A DNA stretch of 64,000 nucleotides from Apricaphanius iberus (Eukaryota; Chordata; Actinopteri; Cyprinodontiformes; Aphaniidae). Position 1 is the stretch's first letter; every line of letters starts with the position of its first letter. This document shows, piece by piece, positions 1 to 11,466 of this stretch. Under the pieces are notes generated by a model, which was not told where the DNA came from, made no database searches, and worked only from the letters and a program-made list of their open reading frames with translations. Location of the stretch: NCBI GenBank assembly GCA_028564705.1, contig JAPXFQ010000189.1, positions 620,001 to 684,000 of the forward strand, given 5' to 3'. The translations under genes were made by a program, and so were the position numbers.

Positions 1-773
1 AAGAAATCCCCAAGATTTGACTCCATCCAACCCAGTGAAATTTTATATGTAAATTCCCAATGAAAAATGTTATTTCTAATAAAAAAGGTGTTTCCATAAA
101 AAGCTCAAAGTAAATAATGTGTGTTCAAACATACACAGACATATTCTGGCATTCTCACTGTTGGAAAGGAATCAGTCAAGCAGGCTAAGTATGAATGATG
201 ATCTGCAAAGGCCATTATCTGAAAAAGAAAAAGTCAATAAAGTGCTCATGATGACAAAATAAGGTTCAAATAAGGGATAAATTAGCCAATGGATTTAAAT
301 TTATTTAATCTTTTGTGCTATATGAGGGTAGTACAGCTAAATATGTGCAGCAAGCCAAAAGCAATAAACAGCATCATAAATCAGCATTAGAAAAGCATAA
401 TTTTACTGGCCAGTTGTTCATTATACCCTTTTTCCTTTTCCAAATGCAGATTGATCAAGCTGGTCAGAGACGCAGAGTGACACAGGTGTTACAGAACGAA
501 TGTGATTAATGATCCTTCAACAAAACAGGTGCTCAGAAAATAGAAATAGAAAAAGCTTGTTTGGAGCAGCAACTACATTCTTAATCTGCAATAGCTTTTA
601 ATGTTTCACAAATATTAATGTAAACAAAATCGTGAATATGATTTATTTTTTATATTTTGTTGTTTTTCAACAGATTTCCATCAGATTTGGGGTTATATAA
701 AATAAAATTTTATCAATTACATCACTAATCTGTAAACATGTTAATTGGATCAACCTCTTTCAGATTAGTCATA
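1..773. other. Non-coding stretch, no feature seen
   Basis: AT-rich sequence with many stops in all frames and no recognisable repeat ends. The 64-codon open frame at 315-509 has no family resemblance or splice context and is taken as chance. If the gene model for the exon at 6067-6345 is right, this lies in a downstream intron of that minus-strand gene. Confidence 0.5.
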
Positions 774-775
774 TA

Positions 776-2339
776 CAGTGGGGAGAACAAGTGTTTCATA
801 CACGCATACAAAGCATGTAGAGCTCTGTAATTTGTATCAAAGATATTCTTCAACTGTGAGGGACAGAATCTAAAACATTTACAGTCACAAATAATTAATT
901 TCCATTTTGTTGCCTGACATTAAGTATTTGATCACCTATCAACCAGTAAGAATTTAGGCTCCCAGAGACCGGTTAGTTCTTCTTAAAGAAGACCCCCTCT
1001 TCTCCACTCATTACCTGTATTAACTGCACCTGTTTGAACTCGTTACCTGTATAAAAGACACTTGTCCACATACTCAAACCAACTCCAACCTCTCCACAAT
1101 GGCCAAGACCACAGAGCTGTGCAAACACATCAGGGATAAAGTTGTAAAGCTGGACAAGGCTGGGATGGGCTACAGGACAATAGGCAAGCATCTTGCTGAG
1201 AAGGAAACAACTGTGGCAATAATTAGGAAATTGAAGAAGTTTCAAATGAAGGTCAATCTCCCCCGGTCTGGAGCGCCAAGCGAGATCTGTCCTCGTAGGG
1301 CATCAATGATCATGAGGACAGTGAGGGATGAGCCCAAAACTACATGGCAGGACCTGGTCAATGACCTGGATAGAGCTCGAACCACAGTTTTAAAGAAAAC
1401 CATCAATAACACACTCAACCATTATGGATTAAAATCCTGCAGTACACACAAGGTCCCCCTGCTCAAGCCAACGCATGTCGAGACCCGTCTGAAGTTTGCC
1501 AATGACCATCTGGATGATCCAGGGGAGGAATGGGAGAAGGTCATGTGGTCTGATGAGACAGAAGTGCAGCTTTTTGGTCTCAACTCCACTCGTCGTGTTT
1601 GGAGAAAGAAGGATGGATGAGTACAGCCCCAAGAACACAATCCCAACTGTAAAGCATGGAGGTGGAAGCATCATTCTTTGGGGAAGCTTTTCCACAAAGG
1701 GGACTGGACGACTGCATCGTATTGAGGTAAGGATGGATGGGGCCATGTATTGTGAGATCTTGTCCATCAATCTCCTTTCCTCAGTAAGAGCATTGAAGAT
1801 GAGTCGTGGCTGGAGCTTCCAGCATGACAGTGGCCCGAAACACACAGCCAGGGCAACTAAGGAGTGGCTTCATAGGAAGCATGTCAAGTTCCTGGAGTGG
1901 CCTAGCCAGTCTCCAGACCTGAATCCAATTGAAAATCTTAAGAGAGAGCTGAAAGTCTGTGTTATCCAGCGACACCTCCGAAGCCTAAACGCTCTGGAGA
2001 AGATCAGCATGGAGGAGTGAGCCAAAATCCCTGCAGCAATGTGTGCAAACCTGCTGAAGAACTACAGAAAATGTCTGGTCTCTGTTACTGCAAACAAAGG
2101 TTTCTGTACCAAATATTGAGTTATGTTTGTCTGATGTATCAAATACATGTCATGCAATTTGTCATGCAATAAAATGGAAATTATTTAAAATCATCCACTG
2201 TGATTTTCTGCATTTTTGTTTTAGATTCTGTCCCTCACAGTTGAAGAGTATCTTTGATAAAAAATTACAGACCTGCATGCTTTGTAAGTTGGAACACTTC
2301 AAAAATCAGCAGTGTATCAAATACTTGTTCTCCCCACTG
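776..2339 (+). mobile_element. Tc1-like DNA transposon, both ends present
   Basis: The element starts CAGTGGGGAGAACAAGTG at 776 and ends with the matching inverted sequence at 2339. It is flanked by the TA dinucleotide at 774-775 and 2340-2341, the Tc1/mariner target duplication. The inverted repeats are long. The block 'gtgagggacagaatctaaaac' near 858-881 recurs inverted near 2220-2241, and weaker pairing runs on to roughly 200 bp from each end. The interior carries one broken DD34E transposase on the plus strand, so this copy could move only if helped in trans. The family is widespread in fish, and the copy is fairly young judging by its intact ends. Confidence 0.93.
1099..2119 (+). pseudogene. 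Tc1 transposase, frameshifted and with a nonsense codon
   Basis: A cut-and-paste DDE transposase of about 340 codons, broken in two places. Codons 1-173 (1099-1620) give the N-terminal helix-turn-helix DNA-binding part (about residues 1-110) and the first catalytic Asp in MWSDETE (residue 152). Reading then shifts frame near 1600-1620 and continues in the frame that ends at 2020. That part carries the second Asp in [10 protein letters not shown] and the Glu in [10 protein letters not shown], exactly 34 residues apart (DD34E). A TGA at 2018-2020 interrupts where Trp is expected after MEE. The reading resumes to the natural end ...GFCTKY and a TGA at 2117-2119. The residue after the second Asp is Ser where Tc1 families usually have Asn. 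It cannot make a full enzyme as it stands. Confidence 0.92.
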
Positions 2340-2341
2340 TA

Positions 2342-4195
2342 TGCTTAGCATCTGTTTCATGTTCACAGACAATAAGGTATATTTTATTACAGCTAGACTT
2401 ATTATTTTTTTTTCCAATTTTTTGTATATCAGAAGAAAACCTCTGAAATTCAATATTAAAATCCTCCCTCGAACTCTAAGGTTTTGATTGCAGTCCCACA
2501 AACTACTTTCATACAAGTTGTTGTTAGTTCCGCACATCATTTGATTGAACCTTCGCCTGACAAAAACCTTTGCAAATATGTTAGGAGCACATCTGTAGAC
2601 TCAACTGTACTTATGTGTCAAAGGTAAAGAAGAGGCTGTAGGTGTTTGCAGCTACATTTCATTTGCTCTTCTCTGCCCAACTCCATGACTAAAGTACTCC
2701 AAAATGGGATGCATACTGAGTGAGAGAACACTTCCTATAAGCTTTAGGTTTTATTTGGGTATGAGCCTCTAAAACTGACAACAGGCACATCGTTTTTTCC
2801 CCTGCCCCTTTCTTGGCCTTCAGATTGCAACACCAACCGCATAGATAAAAAATCTGCAGAAGGATCTTTCCTTACAATTTGTGGAGTTTCCCTATGTGAG
2901 AGCATTCTGCACCTCCATCATTTTCAGTCATACTGTGAAGGAATATCTTCATTATATTTCATCACCTTATTAGTAGCATGTAAAGATGCAGATGAGGACG
3001 TTTTATACAAGGTAGGGCTTGGCCACATGGGTCGTACCCACTGGTGAACTTGAGAGCACATGAAAAAAAAAAAATTCAGTCGGCCCAAATGAATTTCCAT
3101 TAGTAGCCTATGCCATGAATTCGGTCATAATTACCCAACAAAGGACGCATTGTTCAATAACCAAATGTTTTTTTACAGCACAGAGCCATTGTGGTTAGGA
3201 CTCTGTGTTTTTTAGATCTAGGGGATTCTGTTCAGTTAAACTGGAGAATATTTCTCTGTTGGGTAGAAGTTATTATTTTCCAACAGTTGATTTTTTTCGT
3301 TTTTCTTGTTTTTCATTTTTTACAAGTGTCTAAAGTTAATCTAAAAATTTCCTACAGTTTGCAGCAGATTTTCACAACAGTACAGCAAACTGAAAAAGAA
3401 CAGAAAAAACTCAAACAAAATAATTTGTGCACAATACTGCATTTATCTGTAAAGTATCAGTTCAGGCAGAGAAGATGTCTGTAGCAGCACAATTAAATGC
3501 ATCTATAGTCATTACATAGCAGATACTTAGAAAACAGATTCGATTTCAAACAGACAGAACACTACAAGACAGAGACAAAGCAGATCATTTTGTCTGCAAA
3601 CAAAACCTGAACTGAATAAAATAAATCAGATCCCAGCAGAAGAACCACTGATGATGCAACAGCTGTGCAGTAAATAGTATTTTGTCCAAGTTCATAACGT
3701 TTTGGTTCAGAAAGGAGCAGTTGATGATTAAACTGTGGTCATTTTGAGGCAATGTGAGAGCTGTCAAACAAATACAAAGATATGAGATTTTATATCCAAG
3801 TTGACAAATGCCAACATGTTGCTCATCTCTGTTCATCATTTTGGGTGCTTTATTAAAAAAGCCTGCAACTTTTCAGGAGCCGTTTCACACTGCAGAAAGT
3901 TTTATTTGATGTGCAACAATTCTCCATCTGTGTGCCTGAGGAAATTAATGATCACTGTGTTCTATATAGACAGTTCAGTATCTCTCACTTAACTTAGAAA
4001 GATCTATGATTAATTTATCACTTATACTTTTAAGATTTCTGCAGTGACAGTCATTCAGTCCTGGCTTAATCTGAACAGTTCATGAGTGTGAAAAAGAGTT
4101 TTCCCTCCTTATGGATTTCCATTAAACATTCAGATCTTCAAATTAATTTTACTTTTGTATAAAGATAACATGGTAAATAAATAAAAAAGTTTTGA
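2342..4195. other. Non-coding stretch, no gene seen
   Basis: AT-rich intervening DNA. The open frames here (2127-2348, 2254-2487, 3191-3484, 3585-3839, 3801-3992) are of low complexity or overlap the Tc1 end, and none has a recognisable domain or convincing splice sites. A short poly-A run lies near 3063-3074. Confidence 0.5.
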
Positions 4196-4199
4196 AATA

Positions 4200-4690
4200 A
4201 TGATTTTATTCATTAAGGGAAAAAGGCTATTCTATCCATCCTGGCCTTATGTGAAAAAAGTAATCTCTCCTAATTAATTAACTGTTATTAAGATTATTTT
4301 ACAAGGCAGATGCAGGCCTGATTATTACCTGACCTGCAGATTTAATACCTAATTTAAATAGAAATTCTCTGACAGCTTAAAGATCTTAGAAGGCAACACG
4401 TCAATTAAAGAATAAAGTTAGGAAACAGCAAAAAAGTCAATTACATTTTATCGATCTGGGTTATAAAGCCATTTCTAAGACTTTGTAACCGCAGCGAATG
4501 AAATAGCGTCGTAATCCACAACTGGCAAAACCAAACAGCTGGGTGAACCTTCCCAGGACAGGGCCGTCAACCAAAATTACTTTAAGAAAACATAGATGAT
4601 TCAACCAGGAGGTCACAACACAACCAACAACATCTAAAGCACTGCAAGGCTTATTGGTTCGGTTAAGACAGGTGTTTAAGATTTAACAAT
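4200..4690 (+). mobile_element. Tc1-like relic, 5' half only
   Basis: The left part (about 4200-4290) resembles the terminal region of a second fish Tc1 family ('...cctggccttatgtgaaaaaagtaatc'). About 4450-4680 is a decayed N-terminal transposase on the plus strand. With stops and gaps it reads GYKAISKTL, then VNLPRTGPSTKITLRKHR and QEVTTQPTTSKALQ, the paired helix-turn-helix and linker of Tc1 transposases. The catalytic half is missing. A short (TA)n run at 4702-4718 follows. A minus-strand relic of the same family, keeping the other end, lies at about 14520-14720. Family assignment rests on motif memory. Confidence 0.7.
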
Positions 4691-4927
4691 AACAAAGAGT
4701 TTATATATATATATATATCTTGTAGATATAACTTTCTAAAGTCAAAAACACATTTCTGCAGATTATATTATGTTTAATTGAAGGAAAATGTATTGAGGTT
4801 CTGGGTAACTCCACTGAGACCCCCAAATGTGTTTTTAGAATCCTTGTCACAGTGTATTAAAGCAGCGTCATAAATCTGGCCGTTGTTTAATCAACACCTG
4901 TCTGTTCTCTCAGGTCACCTGATCAGA

Positions 4928-5740
4928 TTTTAATGGTTTTTAAGTGTCTTAATGGTCTTGGGCCTTCTTATCTGTCAGAAATGCTTTTACCGTATGAACC
5001 CTCGCAGTCTCTGTGCTCCTCTGGCAGCCGTCTCCTTGTCATCCCCAAAGTCAGGACACAGACTCATGGTGAGGCATCTTTCCATTGTTATGGCCCTCAC
5101 CTCTGGAACAGGCTGCCAGAGGATCTCAGGGCCGCAGAGAACGTTCATGTTTTAAAAGCAGGCTCAAGACTCACCTTTTTAGCTTAGCCTTTAACTAATT
5201 ATTATTTATTAATATATTTTTAACCGCTCAGCATGTTTTACCTGATTTAATCTGCTTTGCATTTTTATTATTTGTTTTACACTTATTGTTTTATACTTTA
5301 TATTTTATAAACTTTATATTGTAACGTATTTTAATCTTTCTTGCCAGTGTTTCCTCTCTGGGGGGCCCCCTGCATCGGGGGCGGTGGTCGGCTGTGGCTG
5401 CCTGGGTGCCCCCCAGGTAGCGCTTGGGTGGAGCTGGGGGTATCAGCCTCCCTCCTCTGGGCGCCCTGGGTCGGAGCCTTGGCTGCTGCTGCTGATGCAG
5501 ATGGCTCCCATGATGGCATTTCCTGGCTCATCTGTATTCAGCCCGCTTTTTGTAGCTTTTAAGTGTGTGTGTGTGTGAGAATGGCTGATGGGTTGGGTTG
5601 GGAGAGGGTTGTATTTGCATTGATGATTTTATTTTTGAAGGGGGGGGGTTGTTGGGTTATTTTAAATCTGTAAAGCACTTTGAGTAACTTTGTTTGTTTG
5701 AAAAGCGCTTTATAAATAAAGTTTGATTGATTGATTGAGA
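4928..5740 (+). mobile_element. L2-type LINE, 5'-truncated copy
   Basis: The end of a non-LTR retrotransposon. An open piece at 4933-5187 encodes the last residues of the reverse-transcriptase ORF (FKCLNGLGPSYLSEMLLPYEP... HLWNRLPEDLRAAENV), the usual C-terminal block of the L2 group. A GC-rich 3' untranslated part follows (about 5345-5560), then a (GT)n run (about 5566-5578), a run of nine G (5640-5648) and the typical LINE 3' tail with (TTGA)n at about 5712-5738. The same C-terminal block and GC-rich tail recur at 42063-42816, so the two are copies of one subfamily. Similarity to that copy stops abruptly near 4930, the pattern of 5' truncation during target-primed insertion. Confidence 0.88.
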
Positions 5741-6066
5741 TGCTCCTTACTGTATCTTGGACAAAGTCTAAACTTAAAGGGTGCATTTTTGCTGTAGCAG
5801 CTCCCACATTGTGACATGATCTGCTCTTTTTCCTCTTTGGTCCTGTGCTGGTTTTTTAAAGCACCTCATAAATACAGGTGGATTGGACTGAATCATGAAT
5901 TGTAAAAAGCAGGTATTAAATGACCGTAAAGTGAGTGTGTACCGAGAAATTATTGGTACAAAATGACCAGTAGGTCCCACATACACTAACAAACAAGAAA
6001 CATTTCTAAAATAAAGCCAAAATCAGTTTTCCCTCGTGTTGGGAAGAAAAATCTGAATTTTCCAAC
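5741..6066. other. Short non-coding stretch beside the zinc-finger exon
   Basis: No repeat ends or gene seen. In the gene model this is the first part of the intron that follows the exon ending at 6067 on the minus strand. The reading frame runs on past the proposed donor to a stop at 6023-6025, so an alternative early end of the protein is possible. Confidence 0.4.
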
Positions 6067-6340
6067 CTGCGCTGACAGCTTTTGCCAGTCGGCGAAGCCT
6101 CCTCTGATGCGTCTTGCCTCTATAATGGATCTGCGCCTGGGCACTTGAGTTTAGCCTTATGTTGCAGACCTGACACATCGTAGCACCGCTGTTGCCCTGC
6201 CGACGCTCCCGCTTGGCCTTAAATCCAACCCTGACCCTTCTCACTCCTTCATCCTCCTCTTCTTCTTCCTCCTCCTGTCCTTCCTTACTATTGCTGGGAA
6301 GGTTGCTGTCCATCCATTCGTTTTGCTTTGGACGTTTCAT
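6067..6340 (-). CDS. znf385 (paralog unresolved): ZNF385-family zinc finger protein, first coding exon
   Basis: A partial host gene. The exon begins at 6345, just after a long pyrimidine tract and TTTAG, and the ATG (6338-6340) lies five bases in. It encodes about 91 residues: a basic start (MKRPKQ), a Glu-rich run (residues 23-31, coded by a TCC/TTC-type repeat), a basic stretch (34-48) and one zinc finger. The finger has Cys56, Cys59, His72 and His78, spaced C-x2-C-x12-H-x5-H, in the context CQVCNIRLNSSAQAQ and HYRGKTHQRRL. This is the U1/matrin-like finger of ZNF385 proteins, nuclear factors that bind nucleic acid, some linked to p53 responses. A donor CGCAG|GTTGGA ends it at 6067, splitting a Gly codon. 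Later fingers are not seen and should lie past the left edge. The paralog (B, C or D) is not resolved. The exon limits are inferred from splice signals. Confidence 0.8.
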
Positions 6341-6424
6341 TATATCTAAAGAGAGGGAAAAGTGGTTAAAAATAGTGAAAAAAAAGAAGTATGCATAATA
6401 ATAGTTTAATAATAATTACATTGC

Positions 6425-7320
6425 AAAAGCATACACACCTGTTGAACTTTTTTTTTTTTACAAAAGTATAATTGGGAATCTCTTGTGATAGACCAATGCA
6501 AAGTCATACATAATTGTGATCAGAGGTGTGTAGTAACTAGCTACATTTCGTAACCTTTTGAAAAAATGTACTTTTAGAAGTAGTTTTACTAGACCGCAGT
6601 TTATACTTTTACTTGAGTAATATTTCTAGATGCTCTACACACTGTGAGTAACTGTACAGAATGAAACTAAATGCTTGTTTTGATCCCCAAACGCATGACA
6701 ATAAATCACCTTTTCTTAAAATGAAATTAGAAGTCCCGGACTCTCAACTATTTTAGGTCTGGACTTTGCCTGGGCTGATTTAACAGATGAATATGCTTCA
6801 ACCTTAACCTTAAATTTTGGTTTCATCTGACCTTGGTTGCTTATCTGATTATTTTTTCTCCCTGCACGCTCTGCTAGTTTGAATGGATAGCCATGTGTTT
6901 TAGGTTAACAGTTATGTCATACTCTTTCCATTTTCAGATGATGGACTGAGCAGAGCTCTGTGAGATATTCAAAGCTTGGGATGTTGTTTCAAAACTTAAC
7001 CCTGCTTTGAACCTATCCACATTATCCCAGACCTTCCTGTTTGTTCCTTGGTCTTCAAAAATACTAACAAATCTCCTAGATTTTCACAAACTGCTGAATT
7101 TAGACACATGTGGGCTGTATTTACCCATCAAGTAATCTCTGAAGGGGGTTAATTATTAATTCAACACACAGGGGAATCTTAAAAAAACATTTCCTTCCTC
7201 TCCACTCTAATCCACCATTTTGTGTTGGTCAAATTCATAAAATCCCAAAGAAATATAATGAAGCTTGTGATTGTAAAATGACAAAAAGGGAAAAATGTAA
7301 AAAGTATGAATAGACAGTGA
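6425..7320 (-). mobile_element. Tc1-like relic, transposase on minus strand, internally deleted
   Basis: The two ends keep related inverted sequences: 'cttgtgatagaccaatgcaaag' near 6482-6503 on the left, and the reverse-oriented 'tttgtgttggtcaaattcataaaatccca' region near 7220-7250 on the right. The middle (about 6750-7100) is a decayed transposase coded on the minus strand ('ctctttccattttcagatgatgga' around 6920 is the reverse of its DNA-binding part). A block at about 6525-6740 ('aggtgtgtagtaactagctac...') looks like a separate repeat inserted in the element. Related relics of this family lie near 21490-21720 and 54335-54660. No intact frame remains. Confidence 0.65.
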
Positions 7321-7599
7321 ATGTAAGGTGCTTAATTGTCCACAGGGGGGCAACAGAGTCGCACCATTTCCTGTTTTCATATATTCAATGACAATTTTCG
7401 GAGATTTCAGAGGCATACAAAGGTCACTTTGTTTATCCATCTCCTTTCTTTAAGCAGAGTGCTAGTTTACACAAATATGTCAAGCTCCAGATACTTGGGT
7501 TAAACATCTTCGAGAGTAAGACAAAAGTACATCTCTCCAACATGCTTGCATTTAACAGATGAATAATAAAAGCCAATGTGATGGGGTTACATAAAGACG

Positions 7600-8050
7600 T
7601 ATTTCTTTGTGAAAGCATGCAGCCTCAATACCTGTAATGGCTGGGCAATTATGGCACGCTGACAGCATAAATCAAGCTGCAGCTAAACACCCGCTGTGCT
7701 CTAAATGCAGAAATGTCATGCAAAGTCTGATTGAATTCTTTGTTTTGCTTCTGTTCATATGATAATAGAATCAATTAAGTACTCATGTTGTACATTTTAT
7801 CCCCTGTCTTCTCTCTCCTCCCCCCACATCCAGCCAGAAACCACCACTGGTAAAATGTTGGCAGCCCTGGAAATTCAGCTTCGTGCCGAGATGAAAGCAG
7901 AATGTAAATGTGTTTGTTGGAATTCATCAGCCCCCCCGACCGGCGACGCCAACTTCAAAGCCGCAGCACATCATCACAATTATCTGAATCAAAACCTCGC
8001 AGTCCGAATAGGTGGGAACATGGGTGACTGCTGCTCGAGATGATAACAGT
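7600..8050. other. Candidate conserved non-coding element or unknown exon
   Basis: A block of high-complexity sequence unlike the AT-rich, repeat-laden surroundings. It contains a 3'-splice-like 'cccccacatccag' at about 7821-7833, followed on the plus strand by an open frame to 8041. That frame shows no known domain. Without an alignment I cannot tell a conserved enhancer from chance. Composition is the only evidence. Confidence 0.25.
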
Positions 8051-8849
8051 GTTTCTGCACGCGGCAAAAACACACAAAGGTTTAAATAACACGCCAACGT
8101 TTATCAAAACAAGGCAACCCTGGTACAGATGTGCAAAATGCCATAAAATAGCTTAATCTTTTATTGAAGCAGTACATTCCCAATTGGAAAAAATGCCTTT
8201 TATTATTTAATCAAATATTTATTCATTGAAGAAAAAACTATATCAGGAGAGTTTTATCTGACAGTGACTGGATAAAAGTTGAGAAATTTGGTTATTATTT
8301 TCTAGAATGAAAAACACATAATTATCTTCAAGACTGATTGCATTTAGGGCAAGCAGACATGAGAATGAATGAGATAATGTTTTTTTTTTTTTTTTTTTTT
8401 AAACACACAGACAATCACTGAGAGAAACTCCAAGACAAAAGCTTGTTATTAATTAAATATAATTATACTGCCATGATTTATATAAATAAAGTTCTAAAAA
8501 ATGATTTTAATTGACCTTAAGATAAATTATTCACCACTTAATTAACTAACATGTAATTTTAGCCGCATGAGAAAATGTCCAAAAAAAAATTAAGATTAGA
8601 TTCTATTTAAAAGGAAATTAAAGATCACATAACAGATAAATACATTCATAAAAGGAAACAAACCCAATGGTATTTTATTTTTAACATTCCGACCTGTTTA
8701 TTTTCTAATGAACTGTGTCACATTTTAATCTGCTATACCATTAAATATCAGATAATTATTTATGAATACACAGCTGATTTGTTTTAAATCAGGTAGTGTT
8801 TAGATGCTTGTGTTTACTGATATTTAACAACGTGCTCTAACTCCAACTG

Positions 8850-9085
8850 TTAGAGTGTAAACCCGGCAGCACATAAATAACTGGAGCCGCTCCATTCACT
8901 CCTCCTCATACGGTCAGCTGGAGCTGGCACTGGCGGCGCTAATAAAAAGCAACTTTTAACAGGTTTCCTGCAGGCCAGCAGCTGCTGGTAGCTGCTGGCG
9001 CTTCGGTCTGCCTGTTTGGCAGCAGACCAGTCCTCTGCTGTGGACAGAATGGATGCAGAGAGTGACGTCCAGCAGAACAAGGCAC
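8850..9085. other. GC-richer island in the inferred intron
   Basis: An island of higher GC content with repeated CAGCAGCTGCTGG-type motifs (E-box-like CAGCTG several times between about 8975 and 9000), inside AT-rich DNA. A minus-strand frame is open across it (8850-9080) but shows no known domain and no ATG-led coding start. It could be an alternative promoter, an enhancer, or nothing. Confidence 0.25.
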
Positions 9086-10043
9086 CTGCACACTGAAAAC
9101 GTTCCTATTAAATTAGCAGCTATTTTTTGACCCGACTTCTATTGAGGGAATTTGAGCCCTTCAAGGTGTAATCCAACAGAATATTTATAAATTGCCCTTT
9201 TATATGATGTACTACAGGGATGATTACAAATTAAGTGATTAAAGGTATGCCTAATGCAGATTTTAGAAATAAAAATGCAATAAACATTGTTGATTTGTTG
9301 TACTTTCCAAACCTGAGCCTACATGTGAACTTTTCATGAAGAGCATAATTTTAAAATCCTGCATCTTTAAGTTTAAATGAATACTTGAAAATTAAACATG
9401 AATTTCAACACCAGGCAGCAGTTTCCATATGACATTTGTGAATCTTAACATACAGTATGCTAAATTGTAAAAGTGGAGGTAAAAAGCAGATTTTTTACCC
9501 AAATACTGAAAAAAAATCGGGATTTTGAGAAAATTATACTTTGTTTGCTCTAAAGGTTACACTAAATCATGACTGTATGAAAATAAGGGCATTCATAACA
9601 GCTTCATCCCGGTAGGAGTGACCTAACAACCAGCTGAATTTATGTCTAAGGTTCGTGCTTGGCTACAAAAAGCGTTCTCTTGAACATTCAAACACATGCT
9701 TGTAGAGGTTTATGCACTTGTTTAATATGTATGCTTTAGATCCTCTGTGCAGAAATTATTGAAAAGTATTTTGTATAATCAAGCCTAAGATACCAGTTCT
9801 TTTGGGGAGAGAGTCGAATGGAGCTGAGTTTGAGTAGGTTTATCTATCAACAAGGTATCTCTTGTTCTTTTAATGGTCAAGCTATCTGGTCCCTGTAGCT
9901 CTTTAAATACCATCACTCATCAGCTTGTCTGCTGCTTCAGGGTGAGACAAGACAATGTCATACAGCATAAGTCATTTTACTCTATCTCTCATGGTGCAGA
10001 AATCACACAAAAAGTAGTAAGCAACAAGAGATTGTATGGAGTC

Positions 10044-11174
10044 TAGGGCTGAACGATTTTGAAAAATAATCTAATTGCGATTTTTTTCTTCAATATTGCG
10101 ATTGCGATTTAATGTGCAATTATTTTTGTGGGGCTTTTGTCATGCATTTTTTAATTAATGCAATCAAAAATATTGTGTATTATAAACAGATTTTTATACA
10201 TAATTTTTTCTATTCCATAAGTTTATTTACTTATTTTAAGACAAAGGCAAATATTAACAACTTTATCTACTTTTAATCATCACACTCGATGGTCATCCGT
10301 GTCGTTCTACATTCAAGGTTTTCTTCCTTTTGATCCCAGCAAATAATTCCCTCCGGCTGCAATGTTTTCCTCCGTGGGGTTATCCAGGAAGTAGGATGCT
10401 TGAAGCAACAAGCTCTGATTTTTAATTCTCCATCGATCTAATGCACTTTGAGACTCTGGTATGGCTCCGTAGAGCGGTTTGATCTCAGGTCAGTTGTTGC
10501 AAAATACTCCGCTGTTTTCGGTGCGGCTTTACCTTTTTGTTGGCATTTTTTATACAGCTCAGGTAAAATGTGGCTAAAATGTGTGTGTGAGATTGAATCC
10601 TAGCTTATTCATCATGGTTAACAAAACATACTTATGGCTATAAAACCCGTTATAGCACGAATTATTTCAGTGTGACGTTTTTTTATGTTTGTAAGGAGCG
10701 ATTCTTTCAAACAGCTCGGTCAGCGATCCCTGTCGGCTGGAAGTTTGTTTACTGGAAATTGAAACACAGGTGGCGGTTATTTTAGCCGTGCAACTCTCAT
10801 ATATGGTGGTGTGATGTTTTTAGGTGTTAAAGACTCGTACTGTAGCCTATCTCGTGAGGCAGGAACAATCCCAAGACAGGTTCTTCATAATACCTGGCGC
10901 TGCGCAGCATCAACGTTTTCATAGCAGATATAATTTCTCACAACTGATGTACTGTTCCTCTTTGGTACTAACTATTGTGCAGTGTTGGATTCTGTTAAGC
11001 TTTTGGTCATTTTATAACTGGTTAAAGTGCAACGTTTCCTTCTCTCCCTGCGTTGTTTGCAAGTCACGTGACTTTAGCAGATATGTTTAAATCAAGTCAA
11101 ATCGCAGCCTTTGCGATTAGGAAATCGCATTTTACCAAATCTTTTTTGCAAATACAATTGATCGTTCAGCCCTA
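10044..11174. mobile_element. Non-autonomous hAT element with perfect 8-bp duplication
   Basis: The left end TAGGGCTGAACGAT at 10044 and right end ATCGTTCAGCCCTA at 11174 are perfect inverted repeats of 14 bp. The element is flanked by the identical 8-bp direct repeat ATGGAGTC at 10036-10043 and 11175-11182. Eight-base duplications and a TAGGG terminus are hAT hallmarks. Subterminal 'ttgcgat' motifs occur in both orientations near the two ends (about 10073-10110 and 11113-11127), as expected for transposase binding sites. The 1.13-kb interior has no recognisable transposase. The 88-codon frame at 10824-11090 is not transposase-like. Confidence 0.9.
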
Positions 11175-11182
11175 ATGGAGTC

Positions 11183-11415
11183 CCATTTCGTAACAAGGAA
11201 AATGTCACCGAGATGGCTTTTTAGTGTTCCTTGACACCAAACTAACCTAAGAAAAGATGCATTTAAAATATATTTAACAAAATATTCTCTTAGTTTGCCT
11301 TTTTGTCTCACAGGATGATACAGATGCAAGGAAGATCATTAGGGATGACGTTCAATCCAGGAAGGGCTTGAGCAGGTCTAGGGCCAGGAAAAGGGGAGTT
11401 AAGATCTCCGCAGAC

Positions 11416-11466
<51 letters not shown>

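Larger units (their letters stand above)
7321..10035. other. Non-coding stretch with possible conserved elements
   Basis: No gene or transposon end was recognised. It holds a 21-base poly-T run (8380-8400), a complex non-repetitive block at about 7600-8050 and a GC-richer block at about 8850-9085, both treated separately. Open frames here have no recognisable domain. Confidence 0.45.

Noticed and set aside
4255..4400. AT-rich block with TTAATTAATTAA that looked like a conserved enhancer
   Set aside because: It lines up with the leader of a Tc1 element whose transposase start follows at 4450-4680, and the same terminal block occurs at 14520-14580.
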